Shown: piece after piece, positions 25,861 through 34,311 of the stretch
Layout of the letters: each line of letters opens with the position of its first letter
How positions within the stretch are numbered: position 1 is the stretch's first letter
Assembly: GCA_964610985.1 (NCBI GenBank)
Contig: CAZSZJ010000001.1
Location: 21,947 to 85,946 of the forward strand
Length of the DNA stretch: 64,000 bases
From: JARIHD01 sp964610985
GTDB lineage: Bacteria > Patescibacteriota > Saccharimonadia > Saccharimonadales > UBA4665
Direction: 5' to 3'
The notes under the pieces: model-generated
What the model was told of the DNA's origin: nothing
Seen by the model: only the letters and a program-made list of their open reading frames with translations
Database searches by the model: none
Program-made: the position numbers and the translations under genes

Positions 25861-26574
25861 ATGCTTCGTGGTCCTGAATATCTGAATAGTCAGCGTAAAC
25901 GTGATCTGGATTTGATCGGCGGTGGTCTACTGGCCCTCACCCTAGCAATACCTACCGCCGTCTGCGCGGCGGCAATTTACATTGAGGATAGCTCAGAGGG
26001 TTCGTTTTATCGCCAACTCCGAACAGGCAAATTCGGTCAAAGTTTTGTAATCAACAAGCTTCGGACACTTCGTTCTGATCGCACCTGCGGCAGCCCCTAT
26101 ACATCACATGGAATTGTTGATCCACGGGCCCTTGTAGTCGGCCAGCTACTTCGACGAATCTGCTTCGACGAAGTTCCGCAAATAGTCAACATATTCCGAG
26201 ACGAAATGTCACTTGTCGGCTACCGCCCGCTCGTCGAGGCCGACCGGCAGCAGTTTAAAGAAGCCTGTCCAGATATATATCCAGAATGGGAAGACCGCTG
26301 TAATGCCGCCCTGCCCGGCTTAACTGGCCCGAGCCAGTTGCGTAAACGCAACTTTGACACCCACGACGAACGAATATACCGGCAAACCATGCTAGACGAC
26401 ATAGATTATCTGCGCGACGCGACATTTGCTGGCGATTTGCGGACCATCGCACAGACACCCGTGCAAATAATGGAGTCCACCTTACGCGCCGTCGGCATAG
26501 AACTTCCTAGAATAGAACTGCCGAATATTGACCTCCTTAGTGCAGCGGGCGCTATTCTGAGAACACCGTCTTAG
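25861..26574 (+). CDS. bacterial sugar transferase (polyprenyl-phosphate glycosyl-1-P transferase)
   Basis: 237 residues of the PF02397 family. The N-terminal 'KRDLDLIGGGLLALTLAIPTAVCAAAIYIED' supplies the re-entrant membrane helix. 'FVINKLRTL' and 'FDEVPQIVNIFRDEMSLVGYRPL' are the conserved catalytic blocks; the usual RG-E-MSLVGPRP appears as RD-E-MSLVGYRP. It would transfer a sugar-1-phosphate to undecaprenyl phosphate to start a surface glycan. The C-terminus has an extra 60 residues. No other glycan genes adjoin it. Confidence 0.87.
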   Translation: MLRGPEYLNSQRKRDLDLIGGGLLALTLAIPTAVCAAAIYIEDSSEGSFYRQLRTGKFGQSFVINKLRTLRSDRTCGSPYTSHGIVDPRALVVGQLLRRICFDEVPQIVNIFRDEMSLVGYRPLVEADRQQFKEACPDIYPEWEDRCNAALPGLTGPSQLRKRNFDTHDERIYRQTMLDDIDYLRDATFAGDLRTIAQTPVQIMESTLRAVGIELPRIELPNIDLLSAAGAILRTPS

Positions 26575-26588
26575 GCTACAATGTAACA

Positions 26589-27371
26589 GTGATTATCTTA
26601 TTGCATTCTTCAAAGACGATGCGGCGTATGGACAGACATCGTCCCGCGCATACACCAGCCCTTTTGGAAAAAACCAAAGAGCTATATAAATACTTGGCGG
26701 TGCTCAATGCCGCACAGCTGGCAAAAGTCATGCACATTTCGCCCGCCTTGGCAGCCAAAACGCACGCCACTCTGGCCGAATGGAACACCGATCCGGCGCA
26801 GCAAACGCCCGCCATCGACAGCTTTATTGGAGATATTTACAGCGGCTTGCAAGTCAACACGCTTGATGATGCCGACCGCCAATACGCCGACCAGCATCTG
26901 CGCATCTTTTCAGGGCTATACGGCGTGCTTCGGCCCCTCGATGGCATCTGCCCCTTCCGACTTGAAATGGGCTACAAAATGCCCGACATGCCCTTCAGTA
27001 ACCTGTATAAATTCTGGGGGCAGACCATCGCCGACACGCTGCCCGCAGACGGTCCTATTATCAACGTATCTTCGGTGGAATACAGCCAGGCGGTGACGCC
27101 GTTTATCGATGCCGCCCGGTTTAGCACCCCCAAGTTCTTGACGGTAGACAGCAAAACCGGCGAACCGGTATTTGTAGTAATGCACGCCAAAATCGCCCGC
27201 GGTGCGTTTGCTCATTGGCTCATCAAAAAACGCGCCGATGACAAGACCGACCTCACCAAGTTCGACGAACTAGGCTATGCATACCGCGCCGACCTCAGCT
27301 CGCCCGCCGAACCGGTGTTTGTTTGCCAGGAGTTCGGCGGCAAAGGCCTTAGTATGCGTCTCGAAAAATAA
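26589..27371 (+). CDS. yaaA: YaaA-family (DUF328) peroxide-stress protein
   Basis: 260 residues. 'GLQVNTLDDADRQYADQHLRIFSGLYGVLRPLDGICPFRLEMGYKM' is the hallmark of the family, followed by 'FWGQTIAD' and 'NVSSVEYSQAV'. In E. coli YaaA lowers free iron and limits oxidative DNA damage; it also binds DNA. The start is GTG at 26589 with TACAAT (26577-26582) ending 6 nt upstream, showing that leaderless-type starts here may use GTG. Confidence 0.92.
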   Translation: MIILLHSSKTMRRMDRHRPAHTPALLEKTKELYKYLAVLNAAQLAKVMHISPALAAKTHATLAEWNTDPAQQTPAIDSFIGDIYSGLQVNTLDDADRQYADQHLRIFSGLYGVLRPLDGICPFRLEMGYKMPDMPFSNLYKFWGQTIADTLPADGPIINVSSVEYSQAVTPFIDAARFSTPKFLTVDSKTGEPVFVVMHAKIARGAFAHWLIKKRADDKTDLTKFDELGYAYRADLSSPAEPVFVCQEFGGKGLSMRLEK

Positions 27372-27380
27372 TCCTTGCCC

Positions 27381-27959
27381 CTAGCTCTGTGTTACAAATG
27401 GTTCCAGTAGTGACATCTTAAATACTTCGTGCACTTCGGCAAGCGGCAGATTGCCTGCTCTCTGAAGGACGAGACCCCTATGGCGCAGCAAATCCTGACT
27501 TCCATCAAATGTCCAAGGTTTCTTATGGGGAACCCCCGGCTCCATGCCGGACAAAGGCAAGTTCCTCACAAATACAGTCATGGAGTATGTGTCCCGATAC
27601 ACATCCAGCGGTACCACCACTCTGCCAAAGGGGGTATCTGTCGTCTGGAGCTCGTGATTCATGGCATCTGTCAGGCGCGATGGTACATACCAGTTATCTG
27701 CCTCACATACCAGAAGCTCGCCGCAGACCAACTCAACGCGACGATACGCCACGTCATCTTGACTTTCCACCTGCAGATGTTCAAGCTGGTCTTCTGCCAT
27801 TTCCTTGAACGTACCGGCTATTGTCACGGCACCGATGCGGGCCGGATGCGCCAACCCATGGCGCCCGCACCAATCCTCTAAAACTTTAGTCGCGCTTTTA
27901 CACTCCAGCAAGCGCCCTTCCAGTTTTTGCAAACCCTTCCACAGTTTTGCATGCCCCAT
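27381..27959 (-). CDS. hypothetical protein with chorismate-lyase/UTRA-like pattern
   Basis: 192 residues. 'YRRVELVCGELLVCEADNWYVPSRLTDAMNHELQTTDTPFGRVV' and 'LRHRGLVLQRAGNLPLAEVHEVF' follow the strand pattern of the UbiC/UTRA fold (R-V-L...P...L..T..PFG... and ...PL.EV.E). A ligand-binding or lyase role is possible. No DNA-binding domain is attached. The resemblance was judged by eye only. Confidence 0.6.
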   Translation of the reverse strand: MGHAKLWKGLQKLEGRLLECKSATKVLEDWCGRHGLAHPARIGAVTIAGTFKEMAEDQLEHLQVESQDDVAYRRVELVCGELLVCEADNWYVPSRLTDAMNHELQTTDTPFGRVVVPLDVYRDTYSMTVFVRNLPLSGMEPGVPHKKPWTFDGSQDLLRHRGLVLQRAGNLPLAEVHEVFKMSLLEPFVTQS

Positions 27960-28047
27960 TGATCACCCCATTATTAAGAAATCATTGTATCTTTCAATGC
28001 TGAGGGTTGGCTGTGGGCTATTTAACTAGGTGTAGATACATAAAATC

Positions 28048-28743
28048 TTATACGCGTTTGATCGCATCATGGAATACGCGCGCTAGCTCTGCATAACCAA
28101 GGTCGTTAGGATGGTATAAATCCTCAGAAGTCCTCGGGCGCGATGGCGGACGAAACGCATATCGGACATCGGCTATTTTGAACTGCCGTTTGGCGGCTTC
28201 GGCGGCGAGTAGTTCGCGTGCTTTCTGCGATTGGGAATAATTACCCGTGATGTCACCAATAACCGCGCCTGCGGGCAACTTGGCCAGCAGCGCCGCCAAG
28301 TCTGGCACGAGCCGGTGGCGAAAGCTTCGTGACAGATTATTCGCACCGACCAACACGGTCAGTAGTTCCGGCCTGAGACCCTGCCGCCACATCGCCGGCA
28401 GCTCCGTTTCGAGCACGTCGTCGATGCGCGCCCCGCTAATAGATAGGTTGACCAGACGATATTCCTTGCCCTCGGTACGCAGCATCTCGCGCAGTTGTCC
28501 GACCCAGCCCTTGTCATACGCCGAAGCGCCGACGCCCTGAGCCATCGAATCGCCCAACACGACCCATAACGGACCGTTAGCCCGCAGCTCCCGTGCATTT
28601 GCCGCCATCCAAGCCTCGGCATAGGGCTCAATCTGGTTCTGCACTTTGCGGAGGCCCGGCCAAAACCACGAAGCTACCCGCAATTTCCCGCTTCGGCCCC
28701 GCGCGCTATGGTTTGAATATCGAAAATCTTCCTCTTTTGGCAT
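28048..28743 (-). CDS. SGNH/GDSL-type hydrolase
   Basis: 231 residues. The SGNH blocks are visible in order: 'VVLGDSMAQGVGAS' (nucleophile Ser), 'NLSISGARIDDVL' (Gly), 'VLVGANNLSR' (Asn) and 'DLYHPNDLGYAELA' (catalytic Asp and His). It is an esterase or deacetylase of unknown substrate. No signal peptide. TATACT (28750-28755) ends 6 nt before the ATG. It is divergent from the DEAD-box helicase. Confidence 0.88.
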   Translation of the reverse strand: MPKEEDFRYSNHSARGRSGKLRVASWFWPGLRKVQNQIEPYAEAWMAANARELRANGPLWVVLGDSMAQGVGASAYDKGWVGQLREMLRTEGKEYRLVNLSISGARIDDVLETELPAMWRQGLRPELLTVLVGANNLSRSFRHRLVPDLAALLAKLPAGAVIGDITGNYSQSQKARELLAAEAAKRQFKIADVRYAFRPPSRPRTSEDLYHPNDLGYAELARVFHDAIKRV

Positions 28744-28760
28744 ATGGGCAGTATATCAAA

Positions 28761-28789
28761 TTGACCTAAAGAAGTTTTTATGCTAAAAT
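28761..28789 (+). promoter_or_regulatory. sigma70-type promoter of the DEAD-box helicase
   Basis: TTGACC (28761-28766), 17 nt, TAAAAT (28784-28789). Predicted start near 28796, giving a leader of about 94 nt before ATG 28890. Confidence 0.75.
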
Positions 28790-28804
28790 TGAAGCATTGT
28801 TTCG

Positions 28805-28864
28805 ATGAATCCCGAAGGTGAAAGTATTTTTACGGGTGTCATTGGCCCAAGAAAAGTACACTAA
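28805..28864 (+). CDS. possible 19-aa upstream ORF in helicase leader
   Basis: An ATG 9 nt after the predicted transcription start opens a 19-codon frame (MNPEGESIFTGVIGPRKVH) ending 25 nt before the helicase start. It has no SD, but its closeness to the 5' end would allow leaderless-type initiation. A CCCG...CGGG inverted repeat lies within it. It could be a regulatory leader peptide or chance. Confidence 0.3.
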   Translation: MNPEGESIFTGVIGPRKVH

Positions 28865-28889
28865 TTTCAACCAAAAGGATTCTATTCTT

Positions 28890-30095
28890 ATGCCTCAAAA
28901 TTTTCGTCGCCGGACACGTTCCGGCTCTACAAACCAATTCAATCAACGCCGCGCTTTCAACGGCCGGCCCGCAAAACGCGGCCCAAAGAAAGACTACATC
29001 GACCCTTCGCGCTTTATTAAAGCCGCTCGTTCCGTCGAAGAAGTCGTCTACACCCCCGCCAACACCTTTGCCGACTTTGCCCTTGACGGCCTATTGCACC
29101 GCAATATCCGCGAAAAAGGCTTTACCGCCCCGTCGCCCATCCAAGACCAAGCCATTCCAATTGCCCTGTCCGGCAAGGATATTATTGGTATCGCCAACAC
29201 TGGTACCGGCAAAACAGTAGCGTTTGCCCTGCCCGTCCTGCAACGCCTTATAAGCGATCAAAACGCCCGCGCCATCATTATGGCTCCTACCCGTGAACTC
29301 GCCCAGCAAATCGAAGACGAATTCCGCACTTTTGCCAAAGGCGCACGTCTATACACCACACTGCTTATTGGTGGCGCGCCCATCGGTCGCCAGCTGCGCG
29401 ACCTCAGCTACAACCCACGCATAGTCATCGGCACACCCGGCCGCATCAAAGATCACATCGAACGCCGCAGCCTACGCCTCGACCGCTTTAACATGGTAGT
29501 CTTGGACGAAGTTGACCGTATGCTGGACATGGGTTTCATCGACGACATGCGCTTCATCCTAAACGAGCTGCCAGCCGACCGTCAGTCGCTCTTTTTCTCG
29601 GCTACCATGGACAACAAAGTGCGCGCACTTATCGAATCGTCATCTAACGAACCCGTTTCTGTATCTGTTAAAACCGGTGAAACCACCGACAATGTTGAAC
29701 AAAACGTCGTTCACTACGGTTCTACTCACGAAAAAATCGAACGCCTGCACGAAATTCTGACCAATGGCACAGAAAACAAAGTCCTCGTCTTTGACGAAAC
29801 CCAACGCAACGTTGAGCGCCTTGGCGAAGAACTCATGGAACGTGGTTTCCAGGCCGATGTTATCCACGGCGGTAAATCGCAAGGTCAGCGTCAGCGTGCG
29901 CTCAAGCGCTTCAAGACCAACAATGTTACCATTTTGGTCGCGACCGATGTTGCAGCCCGTGGCATCGACATCTCGGACATTACACACGTCATCAACTACT
30001 CGACGCCGCAAACCTACCAGGATTACGTGCACCGCGTTGGCCGCGCTGGACGTGCTGGCCGCACCGGCTTCGCCCTGACCTTCATCCCTCGCTAA
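28890..30095 (+). CDS. DEAD-box ATP-dependent RNA helicase
   Basis: 401 residues from ATG 28890 (AAGGAT at an 11-nt spacing). An Arg-rich N-terminus (about 45 residues) precedes the helicase core: Q motif around Gln85, GTGKT (105-109), PTRELAQQ, TPGR, motif II as DEVD (about 206-209) rather than DEAD, SAT, and the C-terminal 'HRVGRAGRAGRTG'. The protein ends about 10 residues after motif VI, so it lacks the usual RNA-binding tail. Probably helps ribosome assembly or RNA turnover; the long leader hints at temperature or stress control. Confidence 0.93.
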   Translation: MPQNFRRRTRSGSTNQFNQRRAFNGRPAKRGPKKDYIDPSRFIKAARSVEEVVYTPANTFADFALDGLLHRNIREKGFTAPSPIQDQAIPIALSGKDIIGIANTGTGKTVAFALPVLQRLISDQNARAIIMAPTRELAQQIEDEFRTFAKGARLYTTLLIGGAPIGRQLRDLSYNPRIVIGTPGRIKDHIERRSLRLDRFNMVVLDEVDRMLDMGFIDDMRFILNELPADRQSLFFSATMDNKVRALIESSSNEPVSVSVKTGETTDNVEQNVVHYGSTHEKIERLHEILTNGTENKVLVFDETQRNVERLGEELMERGFQADVIHGGKSQGQRQRALKRFKTNNVTILVATDVAARGIDISDITHVINYSTPQTYQDYVHRVGRAGRAGRTGFALTFIPR

Positions 30096-30124
30096 TATTA
30101 GCAAGCGGAGCCCAGACAAAATGG

Positions 30125-30151
30125 AGCCCAGATCCCTGGGCTTTATTTTTT
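30125..30151 (+). terminator. rho-independent terminator of the helicase gene
   Basis: AGCCCAG (30125-30131), 4-nt loop, CTGGGCT (30136-30142), then TTATTTTTTT. Confidence 0.9.
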
Positions 30152-30158
30152 TAAAGAT

Positions 30159-30267
30159 GCACCCCGCCAGCAAGCCTGCCCGAGCACTCGCTCGCTGGCC
30201 ATTAGAGAGTGGCCTTGTCTCGCTGGGCGCTATGGGCCCAGCGCTCGGGCAGGCTTGCTGGGGATGC
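30159..30267. repeat. 109-nt structured palindrome (three-way junction)
   Basis: An 18-bp perfect outer stem (30168-30185 with 30243-30260), extended outward by CCC/GGG and GCA/TGC with small bulges, encloses two further hairpins: GGCCA/TGGCC (30197-30201 with 30210-30214) and CGCTGGGC/GCCCAGCG (30221-30228 with 30236-30243). It is GC-rich and has no ORF with a start site. It lies directly after the helicase terminator and 67 nt before the PH-like gene. It could be a structured RNA, a recombination or replication site, or a solo mobile-repeat (REP/MITE-like) copy. Confidence 0.8.
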
Positions 30268-30333
30268 GGCATATTTAACTGCGGGCATTTATAGCACAGG
30301 TTATTATGGTGATGTTAACAAAAGGAGAACGCC

Positions 30334-30837
30334 ATGGACCCAACCGACAGGTCGCAGCAGCCGTATGTTAACGTTCCGCCTGCATCGCTAGCACAGCAAA
30401 AAGCCCAAGCCAAACAAGAGCTTGAGCAGGCTATCGGCGGAGCACACGAAGTGATCTTTACTGCGACGACCGTTTTTCCATTTGTTCTGTTTCCAGATAC
30501 GATAACGATTGACCGCACTAAATTGACCATTGCACACCGCAGTTTTTTTCGGGTCGCAGCGCTTACCAGCATTCGCATCGAAGACATCCTCAGCGTTACC
30601 GCCAATGTCGGTCCATTCTTTGGTTCTGTCCAAATAACCACCCGTTTTTTTGAGAATGAAAACGACAAACATTATGAGGTTAAGTTCTTGACCCGCGACG
30701 ACGCCTTGCGTCTCAAGCGCATCATGCAAGGTTATATTATTGCCACTCGCAAACAGATTGACTGCTCGGCATTATCTACCGGTGAATTGGCCACATTATT
30801 AGACCGCTTGGGCGAAGGCGCGCCAAACGAGGCCTAA
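30334..30837 (+). CDS. PH-domain-like hypothetical protein (paralogue 2)
   Basis: 167 residues. AAAGGAG at a 6-nt spacing marks the ATG. It is a paralogue of the protein at 11941: shared blocks are 'TVFPFVLFPDTITIDRTKLTIAH', 'ANVGPFFGSVQITTRFF' and 'LKRIMQGYIIATRKQID'. A helical, Gln/Ala-rich N-terminus precedes the beta-rich core. No export signal. Function unknown. It ends 2 nt before the stop of the convergent gene. Confidence 0.72.
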   Translation: MDPTDRSQQPYVNVPPASLAQQKAQAKQELEQAIGGAHEVIFTATTVFPFVLFPDTITIDRTKLTIAHRSFFRVAALTSIRIEDILSVTANVGPFFGSVQITTRFFENENDKHYEVKFLTRDDALRLKRIMQGYIIATRKQIDCSALSTGELATLLDRLGEGAPNEA

Positions 30838-30839
30838 TT

Positions 30840-32084
30840 TTAGGCTGCGTGACGACCGCGTCGTGGACGCAAAGAGCCGATTATGCGCTTAAACAGATTA
30901 GGGCGAGAGGTCGGTTTGATTCTCTGTGGATCCGGATAAACGATAAGCCGATCATCCTCGGAGTAACGAGTACGTTCCTGAGCTTTATTAAGGGAAATCA
31001 GATGCCTGAGCTGATTAAGCGCATCCTGCGCCTCGCGTCGCTCCAGCGGAGCCTTGCCATGTTCCGAGGTAGCGCTGAGGGCGGCCATCATGGCATTCAA
31101 CTGTTTTCCTGTAAGGATGGGTTCTATATTGTTCATTGCTCCCGTGATCATAGTCGTCAAATCAGACCTTAGCTGAGCCGCTTCTTTCAGGCCACATTCT
31201 CCCCAGGCGGACAACAACAAGGCCCGAGTTTCCAGATTCTGACGTGCAACAAGCAAGACTTCGTGGGTGGCCATGGCTGGGGTGTCCGTGTTAACCTCTC
31301 GAGCCTGGCTAGAGTAGTATTTACTAATCTCTTTTCTGGTCTCGACTGGACTCAGACGGGCCGTGCCCCAAGGACCAGGCATGGCAGGGTTTATAAATTC
31401 AGTATCCCAAAGATCCGGTCGTGGAAGTTTCGTCGGACGCGCAGGAAGAAACTTTTGGGTTGCGAGTGGATCATCATCTATTTCCGCTAATTGCTCCATG
31501 ATACCAGTGAAGGTTCCGCTAAAACGCTGCGTGGCGCTCTCCATTGCGGAAGCCTCAGGACTGGTCCGCGTAAATGCTTCGTTATAAGCCTCTTCAATAG
31601 GGGCGAGCTTACTGTCACCTTCCACGCGGTAGCCGCGGGCGCCTAAGCGTGCCCGTAGGTCAACCAAATCTTCCTCCGTACTTGCAGTAAAATGGTGGCG
31701 CCTGCCGTCAACACCGTCTACGGCAATCTCATCACCAAGGACATGCATTCGCCCAACGCGCATAACTGCGGCATCGGCTACTGCCCGGGCATCATCTTTG
31801 TGGTGTCGATTCGGCCCTTGCTCATTGTAGACCGGGCCTACGCCCAAATACTCTACGCCACCCGGTATGTCTGACTCATGAAGAGTCTCGAGGCCAAGGA
31901 TAGCGCCTGCCATCTTACAGGCCTCATGTATGTCCCCTAGCTCAATAGTGTCTTGCAGTATTTGAAAATGGTTTTGGCGATCTTCGGGCGATGCGACTTC
32001 CGAAAAAGAAATAATGGCCTCAGGTTCCACCGTCTCGGGGATTTGAGGATACATGTTAGTCGCTGTCTCAGGTGACCGTAACAT
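30840..32084 (-). CDS. hypothetical protein, 414 aa
   Basis: Started at ATG 32084 because TATAAT (32092-32097) ends 7 nt upstream. No recognised domain. A mixed alpha/beta N-terminal region with 'GVEYLGVGPVYNEQGPNRHHKDD' precedes a helical C-terminal half and a strongly basic end (RPNLFKRIIGSLRPRRGRH). No signal peptide. It resembles other long, conserved-looking but uncharacterised CPR proteins. Confidence 0.65.
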   Translation of the reverse strand: MLRSPETATNMYPQIPETVEPEAIISFSEVASPEDRQNHFQILQDTIELGDIHEACKMAGAILGLETLHESDIPGGVEYLGVGPVYNEQGPNRHHKDDARAVADAAVMRVGRMHVLGDEIAVDGVDGRRHHFTASTEEDLVDLRARLGARGYRVEGDSKLAPIEEAYNEAFTRTSPEASAMESATQRFSGTFTGIMEQLAEIDDDPLATQKFLPARPTKLPRPDLWDTEFINPAMPGPWGTARLSPVETRKEISKYYSSQAREVNTDTPAMATHEVLLVARQNLETRALLLSAWGECGLKEAAQLRSDLTTMITGAMNNIEPILTGKQLNAMMAALSATSEHGKAPLERREAQDALNQLRHLISLNKAQERTRYSEDDRLIVYPDPQRIKPTSRPNLFKRIIGSLRPRRGRHAA

Positions 32085-32159
32085 TGAAAAAATTATAATA
32101 CATGTCCTACTAAATGTCAAGCCGCTTATGTAAGAATGCTTACCCGATTTTAAAAGTAT

Positions 32160-33338
32160 TTAAGATTGTTGTGCTGTACCCTCAGTGGCATCGATCAAGG
32201 CAATGTCGCCTACGCGATTTGCATATCCAATCTCAAGCACGCGCCTGCTCAACGCCCAGTACTGGCCAAACTCAATAAAGCTACCGGGGAGCTCGCCGGG
32301 CGATCCATTCATGTACTTGCGGATATGATCGAGAAAAATACCTTCTATCTGATAGCCATTCACCTCGCGCGCACCCTTACTATCGTGAAAGGTCGAAAAT
32401 AACTCCTGTAGATTGGTCTGCATTTCGGGGTCGCGGATGCCTGCAAGATCACAAAATCCCTTGATAATTGCTGGGTGGTGCTGGTTAAACAAGTTAAGAG
32501 CAAATACACCTTTTGATGGGTTGCTACCCTGATCCATCTCCCAGTCGCCCAGCTCGTCCCACAAACGGACGGTGGCGTTGCAGCGTTGTAACATCTCGGT
32601 CATGTGCGTGTCGGCGTATACATCGCTGAGCGGCGGAAGGGACGCGTCATGTTGCCGATAAACCGCATAGAGCGACGACGCTATGCTCGGGAAACCGGCG
32701 TTAACCGTCAATGTATTGGCAATTCGCGCAGCATGCCGGCCCAAGAAGGTATACCGGTCGCCAGCCATTTGGTGGCCGATGCTTAAATCGCGCATACATG
32801 CCTCATTTTGGAGTACCTGACCGTAAAAGCAATCCAAGACAAGATCAGCGTCTTCGGGGTTGGCAAACGAACGAACTTTCTCCTCGATTCGCATAAGAGC
32901 GCGGTGTTTGCGTCGCACGTCAGGCAAGGCTTCGGCAGCCACGGTTCGCGGATCGGCGTCGAGCAGACGAACAGCGCAGTGCATGGTAGAACTACCCCTG
33001 TCCATTGTCTGATCTGCCCAGTACATAAGTCCCACAGCCGTAGCGACGTCACTAAGACGCCGGGTATCGTCCAGCTCCCCGGCGGTCAGTGCGGGACAAA
33101 AAGCTATCGTTTTTTTGAGAATCTCCCCTTTGATTACCTGCAAGACTGCACCTTGTTCGAGCCTTGGAGTGGCTTCAGTAATATATTCGGTCAGATCAGT
33201 GGTCACTTGGTCGGCGATTTCACTCATTTGCCGCTGGGCACGACACAGACGATCCGGAGCAATCTCGCCAAATGCATCCCCAAAAACAGGGCTTTCCCAG
33301 GTCTTGTCCAAAAAGGAATTCAAATCTTGTTCGCCCAT
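32160..33338 (-). CDS. class I isoprenoid-synthase-like all-alpha protein
   Basis: 392 residues from ATG 33338 (AGGGAGA at a 5-nt spacing). The protein is nearly all helical. 'VGLMYWADQTMDRG' gives a D-x3-D motif in the place of the first aspartate-rich motif. 'NATVRLWDELGDWEMDQGSNPSKGVFALNLF' gives a second acidic cluster followed by a Lys, as in terpene/prenyl synthase folds. This suggests magnesium-diphosphate chemistry or a related scaffold. Neither motif is canonical (DDxxD, NSE), so the function is uncertain. No isoprenoid-pathway genes are nearby. Confidence 0.6.
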   Translation of the reverse strand: MGEQDLNSFLDKTWESPVFGDAFGEIAPDRLCRAQRQMSEIADQVTTDLTEYITEATPRLEQGAVLQVIKGEILKKTIAFCPALTAGELDDTRRLSDVATAVGLMYWADQTMDRGSSTMHCAVRLLDADPRTVAAEALPDVRRKHRALMRIEEKVRSFANPEDADLVLDCFYGQVLQNEACMRDLSIGHQMAGDRYTFLGRHAARIANTLTVNAGFPSIASSLYAVYRQHDASLPPLSDVYADTHMTEMLQRCNATVRLWDELGDWEMDQGSNPSKGVFALNLFNQHHPAIIKGFCDLAGIRDPEMQTNLQELFSTFHDSKGAREVNGYQIEGIFLDHIRKYMNGSPGELPGSFIEFGQYWALSRRVLEIGYANRVGDIALIDATEGTAQQS

Positions 33339-33426
33339 ATTTCTCCCTATTTTTTGCCGACTATGCCCATTCTGACCTACCGTCATCAATATTGAATATG
33401 AATAATTTGACACGTAGAATAAGAAA

Positions 33427-33795
33427 ATGAAGCAGAAATATTCCGTTGAAGCGAAAGAAGGCTACATCCATCTCGAAACCAGGGGTACACTCGACATCGC
33501 AGACCTGGAAGCTCCGGCAAATGCGGCTCTAGAGGCCGCCAAAAAACACAAAATCGACAAACTGCTCGATGACATCAGGGAGGTTGATGCATCCGAGCTA
33601 AGCATTCACATGCAAGCAAAATCCATGGGCATTATCTGGAAACTGCGCAGCTTCAAAAAAGTCGCAGTTATCATGAAAAGCAGCCGCATCCAGTCGTTGT
33701 TTTTATCTAGCGTGAGTGCGCTTAATTTAAATGCGACGTCCCAGTTCAAGGGCTTCGATAACATTCCCGATGCGGTGACATGGCTACAGGAATAG
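33427..33795 (+). CDS. SpoIIAA-like (STAS-fold) protein
   Basis: 122 residues with the alternating pattern of the SpoIIAA-like/STAS fold: 'GYIHLETRGTLDIADL', 'KIDKLLDDIREVDASEL', 'FKKVAVIMKSSRIQSLF', 'QFKGFDNIPDAVTWL'. The phosphorylatable Ser of anti-sigma antagonists is not in its usual place. Probably a lipid or protein-binding module. TAGAAT ends 6 nt before the ATG. Confidence 0.75.
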   Translation: MKQKYSVEAKEGYIHLETRGTLDIADLEAPANAALEAAKKHKIDKLLDDIREVDASELSIHMQAKSMGIIWKLRSFKKVAVIMKSSRIQSLFLSSVSALNLNATSQFKGFDNIPDAVTWLQE

Positions 33796-33816
33796 ACTCA
33801 CGCAAACTTTACATTC

Positions 33817-34278
33817 CTAGACTTTAGCTTGCTGGGTATGTTCGTGCAAGATATTGGCGGCACGGTTCATGTAGTCGTTGATAATGGCAATTTCGTTGGC
33901 ACTGTAGCGCTCATCGAGGGCTCGCATAGCGCGCACAAATTCCGCGAGACCTCCGTATAATGGTTTAAGGTTCTGGGGGATACTTTCGATAATCACTTTT
34001 CGTTTGTCGCTGCGGTCGCTCCCACGGCGAATAAATTGGCGTTTTTCCAAGCGGGCCATGACAGCGGTTATACTGCCAGTGGTTAGACCCAACATGCCGG
34101 CCAGCTCACCGGCCGTCTTGGGTCCATCCATCAAAAAAAGGAGGCAGCGGTAGTCGGTGGCCTTGAGGCCAAGCTTCTCCGCTATCGCCCTATGAAACAA
34201 AATCGCATCGGTGCTAGCGATGTGGTTGAGGATGCGTACAGGAATGTCAGAAAAAAGGTTAACCGGATTTTCACTCAT
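33817..34278 (-). CDS. MarR-family transcriptional regulator
   Basis: 153 residues with a winged helix 'TAGELAGMLGLTTGSITAVMARLEKRQFIRRGSDRSDKRKVIIES', where DRSDKRK is the wing. TATGAT ends 9 nt before the ATG. There is no efflux gene next to it, so its target is unknown. Different from the MarR protein at 1346. Confidence 0.9.
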   Translation of the reverse strand: MSENPVNLFSDIPVRILNHIASTDAILFHRAIAEKLGLKATDYRCLLFLMDGPKTAGELAGMLGLTTGSITAVMARLEKRQFIRRGSDRSDKRKVIIESIPQNLKPLYGGLAEFVRAMRALDERYSANEIAIINDYMNRAANILHEHTQQAKV

Positions 34279-34311
34279 GCATATGCAATCATACTACCAG
34301 ATGGCGCAAAA

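Noticed and set aside
28818..28889. Longer start for the DEAD-box helicase
   Set aside because: The extra 24 residues have no similarity and lie in the promoter-proximal leader; ATG 28890 starts the typical Arg-rich N-terminus.
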